Assembly (NCBI GenBank): GCA_945882475.1
Contig: CAMCWJ010000092.1
Span: forward strand, 1 to 9,439
Source: Bifidobacterium breve
GTDB taxonomy: Bacteria > Actinomycetota > Actinomycetes > Mycobacteriales > Mycobacteriaceae
Reading direction: 5' to 3'
Length of the DNA stretch: 9,439 bases
Shown: positions 5,258 through 9,439 of the stretch, in pieces
Layout of the letters: each line of letters starts with the position of its first letter
Numbering within the stretch: the first letter of the stretch is position 1
Translations under genes and position numbers: made by a program
The notes under the pieces: generated by a model
Seen by the model: only the letters and a program-made list of their open reading frames with translations
Told to the model about the DNA's origin: nothing
The model's database searches: none

Positions 5258-7297
5258 GTGTCGGATGCGCCGGTGCGCACGGTCAAGAGTTTCTGCCGGG
5301 TCTGCCAGTCGGTCTGCGGGATCCTCGTCGAGGTCGACGGCGATCAGGTACTGAAGGTCCGCGGCGATCGGGAGCATCCGCTCTCGGCGGGCTACACCTG
5401 CGCCAAGGGCCGTGCCCTGCCGCAACTGCACCATCACCCCGACCGGCTCGAACACCCCCTGCTCCGGGTCGAGGGGCACCTGCGCGAGACCGATTGGGAG
5501 CACTGCCTCGACGACCTCGCCGAAGCCCTGCGCGGCATCATCGACCGCGACGGGCCGCAGGCGGTCGGGATCTTCTTCGGAACCGGAATCAGCATGGACG
5601 CCGCCGGGTACCGCAGCGCCGAGGCGTTGCAGAAGGCCATCGGCACCCCGGCGCGATTCAGCCCCATGACCATCGACGGCACTGCCAAACCCTTGGTCGC
5701 CGACCTGGTGGGCGGGTTCAGCGGCCTGAGTTGCCGCGCCGACTACGACGACGTGGAGTTCCTGATCTGCGTGGGCAGCAACCCGGTGGTGTCCCACGGG
5801 CACGTGTTGGCGATGCCGAACCCGACCGGAACGCTGCGCGCAATCGCCGACCGCGGCCGGCTGTGGGTGATCGACCCGCGCCGCACCGAGACCGCGCGGC
5901 TGGCCACCGGCCACCTGGCGCCTCGGCCGGGCTCCGACTATGCGGTGCTGGCCTACCTGGTCGGTGAACTGCTTCGCGACGGCGCCGACCCGGAGATCCT
6001 GCGCACCCGCACCGTCGACGCCGACCGGTTGGCGCAGGCGGTGGCGGGGTTCACCCTCGAGCACACCGCTCACCTGACCGACGTCGATCCGGCGATGCTG
6101 CGCACGCTGCGCGACGAACTCCGCGTCGCCGGGCGGGTGGCGCTGGAGACCGGCACCGGGGTCAGCATGGCCCGCAGCGCGAACGTGACCCAGTGGCTGG
6201 CCTGGGTGCTGATGATTCTCACCGACTCGATGAACCGGCCCGGCGGCACCTGGTTCCACCCCGGATTCGCCTATCAGCTTGAGGCTTTCCCGCAGTTGCC
6301 GATCTCCGGGCCGCAAGGCTCGGCCGGGCCGGGTCCGCGCAGTCGGCCCGAGGTCCGGGGGTTCATGGGCGAGTGGCCGTGCGCCGCACTGCCCGACGAG
6401 ATCGCCGCCGGCAACATCCGCGCGGTGCTGAACCTGGGCGGAGGACTGCTCACGGCATTTCCCGCCGCGGCCGTGCTCGAATCGGCGTTGCAGCGCCTCG
6501 ACGTGCTGGCCACCCTGGAGATACTGCCCACGGGAACCACCGCGCTGTCGACCCACGTGCTGCCCACCAAGGGCCAGTTGGAGCGAGCGGATGTCACCCT
6601 GTGGGACATCCTGAGCACCAGGGTGTCCGCGCAACACACCCCCGCGGTGGTCTCCCCCGTCGGACAGCGCCGCTCGGCCTGGTGGATTCTCGCCGAGCTC
6701 GGCCAGCGGCTCGGGCATCCGCGGTTCGCAGAGTCGCTGCCAGACAACGGCATTGACGATCAGTCGGCAGATGACGCGATGCTCGCGAGGGTCATGCGCC
6801 GGGGTCGCACCGAGTTCGCCGACCTCGCCGCGACCGGTTACAGCGAGGCCCCGCGGGAGCTGCCCGCCGCGTGGGTGGAGGCGCACCTGGACCGGCTCGG
6901 CGGCTGGCGGCTGGCTCCGCAGGTGCTTCTTGACCAACTCGCCGCGCTGTGCGCGCCGGCGCCGCTGGTGCTGGTGCCGCGCCGGCAGAAGCGCCACCTG
7001 AACTCCCAGTTGTCGTTCCTCGCCGAGGGACCGGATGTGCTGCTGCATCCCGACGACGCGGCCGCGGCCGGGGTCGGCGACGGGCAGCGCGTCATCGTGG
7101 GAACCGAGCACGGTGAGCTCAGCGGCATCGCCCGGATCAGCGACACCATCCGCTGCGGCGCGGTGTCGATTCCGCACGGCTATCCCGGCGTCAACGTCAA
7201 CCTGCTGACCGATCACACCGACATCGATCCGCTGACCGGCATGACCCGCTATACCGGTGTGCCGGTGCGCATCTCCCCCGACAACCGGGGCGTGTGA
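5258..7297 (+). CDS. Molybdopterin (bis-MGD) oxidoreductase with N-terminal 4Fe-4S site, substrate unknown
   Basis: The 679-residue protein is a member of the DMSO-reductase/formate-dehydrogenase-like molybdoenzyme superfamily. The N-terminus has a 4Fe-4S motif C13-x2-C16-x3-C20-x27-C48, followed by the conserved AKG (K50) that links cluster and pterin. Cofactor-contact motifs follow: VGSNPV (S174-N175-P176), VIDPRRTETA (D206-R209), and ETGTGVSMAR (from E297). The C-terminal dinucleotide-binding domain has RRQKRHLNSQ (575-584), HPDDAAAAGVGDGQRV and DPLTGMTRYTGVPV (from D657). Length suits the assimilatory nitrate reductase, BisC and formate-dehydrogenase-alpha-like groups, but no substrate can be assigned. 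At the position where Cys or Sec normally binds Mo, I read MTIDGTAKPL with D140 as the likely equivalent. There is no Tat signal or membrane segment, so it is probably cytoplasmic. No electron-transfer partner or cofactor gene is adjacent. It is divergent from ruvC and converges on yebC with 15 nt between stops. Confidence 0.88.
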   Translation: MSDAPVRTVKSFCRVCQSVCGILVEVDGDQVLKVRGDREHPLSAGYTCAKGRALPQLHHHPDRLEHPLLRVEGHLRETDWEHCLDDLAEALRGIIDRDGPQAVGIFFGTGISMDAAGYRSAEALQKAIGTPARFSPMTIDGTAKPLVADLVGGFSGLSCRADYDDVEFLICVGSNPVVSHGHVLAMPNPTGTLRAIADRGRLWVIDPRRTETARLATGHLAPRPGSDYAVLAYLVGELLRDGADPEILRTRTVDADRLAQAVAGFTLEHTAHLTDVDPAMLRTLRDELRVAGRVALETGTGVSMARSANVTQWLAWVLMILTDSMNRPGGTWFHPGFAYQLEAFPQLPISGPQGSAGPGPRSRPEVRGFMGEWPCAALPDEIAAGNIRAVLNLGGGLLTAFPAAAVLESALQRLDVLATLEILPTGTTALSTHVLPTKGQLERADVTLWDILSTRVSAQHTPAVVSPVGQRRSAWWILAELGQRLGHPRFAESLPDNGIDDQSADDAMLARVMRRGRTEFADLAATGYSEAPRELPAAWVEAHLDRLGGWRLAPQVLLDQLAALCAPAPLVLVPRRQKRHLNSQLSFLAEGPDVLLHPDDAAAAGVGDGQRVIVGTEHGELSGIARISDTIRCGAVSIPHGYPGVNVNLLTDHTDIDPLTGMTRYTGVPVRISPDNRGV

Positions 7298-7312
7298 CGG
7301 CGACGGCGGCGG

Positions 7313-8068
7313 TCAGTCCTCGTCGAGTTGGGCCGCGACGTCGTCAGGGATGTCAATGTTGGTGAAGACGTCTTGCACGTCGTCGCTGTCCTCCAGCGCG
7401 TCGACCAACTTGAGTACCTTGCGCGCGGTCTCCAGGTCGACCGCCACGCTCATCGACGGCTGGAAGGTGGCGTCGGCGGAGTCGTATTCGATGCCGGCGT
7501 CCGTCAGTGCCGTGCGCACCGCGACCAGGTCGGTGGGCTCGCAGATGACCTCGAAGCTCTCGCCGAGGTCGTTGACCTCCTCGGCGCCGGCTTCCAGCAC
7601 CGCCAGCAGGACGTCGTCCTCGGTTAGGGCGTTCTTCTCCAGCAGCACCACGCCCTTGCGGGAGAACAGGTAGGCCACCGAACCCGGATCGGCCATGTTT
7701 CCGCCGTTGCGGGTCATCGCGACGCGGACCTCCCCGGCGGCCCGGTTGCGGTTATCAGTCAGGCATTCGATGAGCACGGCGACCCCATTGGGCCCGTAGC
7801 CCTCGTACATGATGGTCTGCCAGTCGGCACCGCCGGCTTCCTCGCCGGCTCCGCGCTTGCGGGCCCGTTCGATGTTGTCGTTGGGCACCGAGGTCTTCTT
7901 GGCCTTCTGGATGGCGTCCCAGAGGGTGGGGTTGCCGTTCGGGTCACCGCCACCGGTGCGGGCTGCGACCTCGATGTTCTTGATCAGCTTGGCGAATTCC
8001 TTGCCGCGGCGCGCATCCTTGACGGCCTTCTGATGCTTGGTGGTCGCCCACTTGGAATGGCCGCTCAT
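7313..8068 (-). CDS. yebC: YebC/TACO1-family (DUF28) regulatory or translation factor
   Basis: YebC-family proteins are cytoplasmic. They have been described as transcriptional regulators and, more recently, as factors that help ribosomes through difficult (proline-rich) sequences; mitochondrial TACO1 is a relative. The 251-residue product is full length and carries the signature start MSGHSKWATTKHQKAVKDA and IKNIEVAARTGGGDPNGNP. It also has VPNDNIERARKRG and YEGYGPNGVAVLIECLTDN, the family's best-conserved block. RNRAAGEVRVAMTRNGGNMA and an acidic C-terminus (DDVQDVFTNIDIPDDVAAQLDED) follow. The start is ATG 8068, with AGGAGAGG (8077-8070) just upstream. In many bacteria yebC sits directly upstream of ruvC; here an opposite-strand molybdoenzyme gene separates them. 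A 154-nt gap with a long palindrome separates it from pdxT upstream. Confidence 0.95.
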   Translation of the reverse strand: MSGHSKWATTKHQKAVKDARRGKEFAKLIKNIEVAARTGGGDPNGNPTLWDAIQKAKKTSVPNDNIERARKRGAGEEAGGADWQTIMYEGYGPNGVAVLIECLTDNRNRAAGEVRVAMTRNGGNMADPGSVAYLFSRKGVVLLEKNALTEDDVLLAVLEAGAEEVNDLGESFEVICEPTDLVAVRTALTDAGIEYDSADATFQPSMSVAVDLETARKVLKLVDALEDSDDVQDVFTNIDIPDDVAAQLDED

Positions 8069-8110
8069 ACCTCTCCTACGTCCCCGTCTGTGCCGGATAG
8101 TGCGGATTTG

Positions 8111-8116
8111 AGTCTA
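8111..8116 (-). promoter_or_regulatory. Putative -10 element for yebC
   Basis: Minus-strand TAGACT (TANNNT) lies about 42 nt before the yebC ATG, giving a leader of roughly 35 nt with the AGGAGAGG site. A good-looking TTGACG (8143-8138) is present but 21 nt away, longer than usual. An own promoter would make sense because the large hairpin at 8144-8208 lies immediately upstream. Confidence 0.3.
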
Positions 8117-8123
8117 CTGCGGC

Positions 8124-8136
8124 GGACGGGCCGTCC
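8124..8136. promoter_or_regulatory. Perfect 13-bp dyad upstream of yebC
   Basis: GGACGGGCCGTCC is a perfect palindrome around a single central base. It falls between the TTGACG and TAGACT elements of the possible yebC promoter, where a repressor or activator site could sit. At this GC content a 6+6 dyad can arise by chance. Confidence 0.25.
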
Positions 8137-8143
8137 TCGTCAA

Positions 8144-8208
8144 GCGTTGAGTGAGGAGCCTCGCAGGCGAAATGCGAGTAGTCCTCTGCGTGACTCCTCA
8201 CTCAACGC
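8144..8208. repeat. 65-bp near-perfect inverted repeat between pdxT and yebC
   Basis: GCGTTGAGTGAGGAG (8144-8158) has its exact reverse complement at 8194-8208. With the next seven bases the arms are 22 bp with 20 matches (8144-8165 against 8187-8208), around a 21-nt loop. The central part offers a competing hairpin, CTCGCA (8160-8165) with TGCGAG (8173-8178). There is no T-run, so it is not a classical intrinsic terminator, although it could stop or stabilise pdxT mRNA. A short mobile palindromic repeat is the main alternative. No terminal direct repeats or ORF are visible. Confidence 0.8.
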
Positions 8209-8222
8209 GGAGTACGCGCTGG

Positions 8223-8819
8223 CTACGCCCGACCGTCGACGATGTCGACGAAAAGCTTGTGCACCCGGCGGTCCCCGGTCACCTCCGGGTGGAACGCGGT
8301 GGCCAAGACCGCGCCCTGACGGACTGCCACGATGTGCTCGTCAGCGCGGGCCAGCACCTGCACCTCCGGGCCCACCCGCTCCACCCAGGGGGCGCGGATG
8401 AAGACCGCGCGGACGGGGCCGTCGAGGCCGGTGAAGTCGATGTCGCCCTCGAACGAATCGACTTGGCGGCCGAAGGCGTTGCGGCGCACCGCCATGTCGA
8501 TGGCGCCCAGCGCCGAGGCCTCGCGGCCAGGTTCGCCCGCGTCGAGGATCTCCGTAGCCAGCAGGATCATTCCGGCGCAGGACCCGTATGCCGGCATTCC
8601 GGCGGCCAGCCGGTGCCGCAGCGGTTCGAGCAGATCGAACTCGCGCAGCAGCAGGCTGATGGTGGTGGACTCCCCGCCGGGAATCACCAGCGCGTCGACG
8701 GCGTCGAGTTCGGCGCGACGGCGCACGGTGGAGGTCTGCGCTCCGGCTTCGCGCAAGGCCGCCAGGTGTTCGCGGGTGTCGCCCTGCAGAGCCAGCACAC
8801 CGACTCGCGCGCCACTCAC
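8223..8819 (-). CDS. pdxT: Pyridoxal 5'-phosphate synthase glutaminase subunit PdxT
   Basis: PdxT (SnoP/Pdx2) hydrolyses glutamine and channels ammonia to PdxS, which builds pyridoxal 5'-phosphate from ribose 5-phosphate and glyceraldehyde 3-phosphate. The 198-residue product matches the family length. It shows VGVLALQGDTREHL (6-19), IPGGESTT (46-53, oxyanion region) and the nucleophile in YGSCAGMILLA (C81). NAFGRQVDSFEGD, VFIRAPWVERVG and the catalytic pair in TAFHPEVTGDRR (H177, E179) complete the triad. The start is GTG 8819: the upstream reading-frame extension runs through the thioesterase gene and lacks PdxT similarity. The start overlaps the thioesterase stop by 4 nt (GTGA), suggesting translational coupling; the ribosome binding site is weak (GGCAGG). 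In M. tuberculosis the order is pdxS-tesB2-pdxT, so pdxS is expected just beyond the right edge. Confidence 0.95.
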   Translation of the reverse strand: MSGARVGVLALQGDTREHLAALREAGAQTSTVRRRAELDAVDALVIPGGESTTISLLLREFDLLEPLRHRLAAGMPAYGSCAGMILLATEILDAGEPGREASALGAIDMAVRRNAFGRQVDSFEGDIDFTGLDGPVRAVFIRAPWVERVGPEVQVLARADEHIVAVRQGAVLATAFHPEVTGDRRVHKLFVDIVDGRA

Positions 8820-9439
8820 CTGCCGGGCGGACTGTAGCCGCGCTTGTAGCGGGTCAAGCCCTCCTGCATGACCGCGGCCACCATGTCGCCGCGCTGGTTG
8901 AAGATCTTGCCCTGGGTCAACGCGCGCCCGCCGCTGGCCGACGGCGACGACTGGTCGTACAGCAGCCACTCGTCGGCGCGGAACGGTCGCATGAACCACA
9001 CCGCGTGATCCAGCGAAGCGACCATCAGGTTGGCCCGCTCCTCGGGGTGGGTGGCTTGGGCCGAGCCCAGCAGGGTGAGATCGCTCATGTAGGTCAATGC
9101 GCAGATGTGCAGTACCGGATCGTCGGGCAGCGGATCCTTGTGTCTGAACCACACCTGCTGCTGGGACGCCATTCCAGGCAGCAATGCCAGTTCGTCGCGG
9201 GGCACCATCCGGATGTCCCACTCAGCGAACTGGGCGAACCCGGCGTCGTCGAAAACCCTTCCGGAGGAACGGAATCCGGGAGTGTCCTCCGGCGGCGGGG
9301 CCGGCGGCAGAGCGTCCTGGTGCTCGATGCCGTCCTGCGCGGTCTGAAACGACACGCCCATCGAGAAGATGACCTCGCCATGCTGAACGGCGTTGACCCG
9401 CCGGGTGCAGAAGGATCCGCCGTCGCGCGGCCGGTCGAC
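8816..9439 (-). CDS. tesB: Acyl-CoA thioesterase II (TesB family), C-terminal part (5' end outside window)
   Basis: TesB-type thioesterases are cytoplasmic double-hotdog enzymes that hydrolyse medium- and long-chain acyl-CoA to free fatty acid and CoA. The reading frame is open to the right edge and yields 207 C-terminal residues of an expected 280 or so, so the true start is not visible. The first visible residues, VDRPRDGGSFCTRRVNAVQ, match the end of the N-terminal hotdog. The second hotdog holds the catalytic residues, numbered from the first visible codon: Asp 120 in YMSDLTLL, Ser 142 in SLDHAVWF (Thr in E. coli) and Gln 192 in MQEGLTRYKRG. An internal ATG at 9361 lies within the conserved FSMGVSFQ and is not the start. 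The stop overlaps the pdxT start by 4 nt. Confidence 0.92.
   Translation of the reverse strand, partial: VDRPRDGGSFCTRRVNAVQHGEVIFSMGVSFQTAQDGIEHQDALPPAPPPEDTPGFRSSGRVFDDAGFAQFAEWDIRMVPRDELALLPGMASQQQVWFRHKDPLPDDPVLHICALTYMSDLTLLGSAQATHPEERANLMVASLDHAVWFMRPFRADEWLLYDQSSPSASGGRALTQGKIFNQRGDMVAAVMQEGLTRYKRGYSPPGR

Noticed and set aside
5165..7216. Long open frame (about 683 codons) antisense to the molybdoenzyme gene
   Set aside because: It mirrors a high-GC gene in a shadow frame, is rich in Arg, Gly and Gln with no recognisable domain, and runs across a gene with intact motifs.
8069..8222. Small ORF or riboswitch in the pdxT-yebC gap
   Set aside because: No start with ribosome binding site and sensible product is seen, and the structure is a simple palindrome without any known riboswitch core.
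8820..9221. N-terminal extension of PdxT through the thioesterase gene
   Set aside because: The family start VGVLALQGD lies just after GTG 8819, the resulting 198-residue length fits, and the upstream frame is a shadow of tesB.

Overview
This high-GC window reads as a chromosomal segment of a mycobacterium, probably a Mycolicibacterium-like environmental or rapid-growing species. The basis is very close resemblance, recalled from memory, of GabT, RuvA/B/C, YebC, PdxT and the TesB-type thioesterase to their Mycobacterium tuberculosis counterparts (the Rv2587c-Rv2605c neighbourhood). Frequent GTG starts, TANNNT-type -10 hexamers and a mycobacterial LexA box agree with this. No phage, transposon, CRISPR, tRNA or rRNA is visible.

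Layout. The minus strand carries the conserved housekeeping backbone. Read 5'->3' on that strand it is tesB (partial, right edge) -> pdxT -> yebC -> [insert] -> ruvC -> ruvA -> ruvB -> [insert] -> yajC -> secD (partial, left edge). The two inserts are plus-strand metabolic genes. One is a nitroreductase-family flavoprotein followed by gabT (4-aminobutyrate aminotransferase), between yajC and ruvB. The other is a 679-residue cytoplasmic molybdopterin oxidoreductase with an N-terminal 4Fe-4S site, between ruvC and yebC.

How the genes work together. RuvC, RuvA and RuvB form the Holliday-junction branch-migration and resolution machine. Their genes are tightly packed (4-nt overlap, then a 3-nt gap). 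The promoter upstream of ruvC carries two DNA-damage signatures: a LexA (SOS) box and a PafBC/RecA-independent -35/-10 arrangement. YajC and SecD are accessory subunits of the Sec translocon. PdxT is the glutaminase of the PdxS/PdxT pyridoxal-phosphate synthase, and its start overlaps the thioesterase stop by 4 nt. YebC is a translation/regulatory factor often found beside ruvC.

Non-coding structure. The strongest is a 65-bp near-perfect inverted repeat (8144-8208) between pdxT and yebC. A second long imperfect dyad (2822-2882) fills the convergent gap between gabT and ruvB. A weaker GC-rich hairpin lies between yajC and secD. I see no obviously novel multi-gene system. The most interesting items are the dual damage-control promoter, the palindromic intergenic elements, and the orphan molybdoenzyme with a non-Cys/non-Sec candidate metal ligand.
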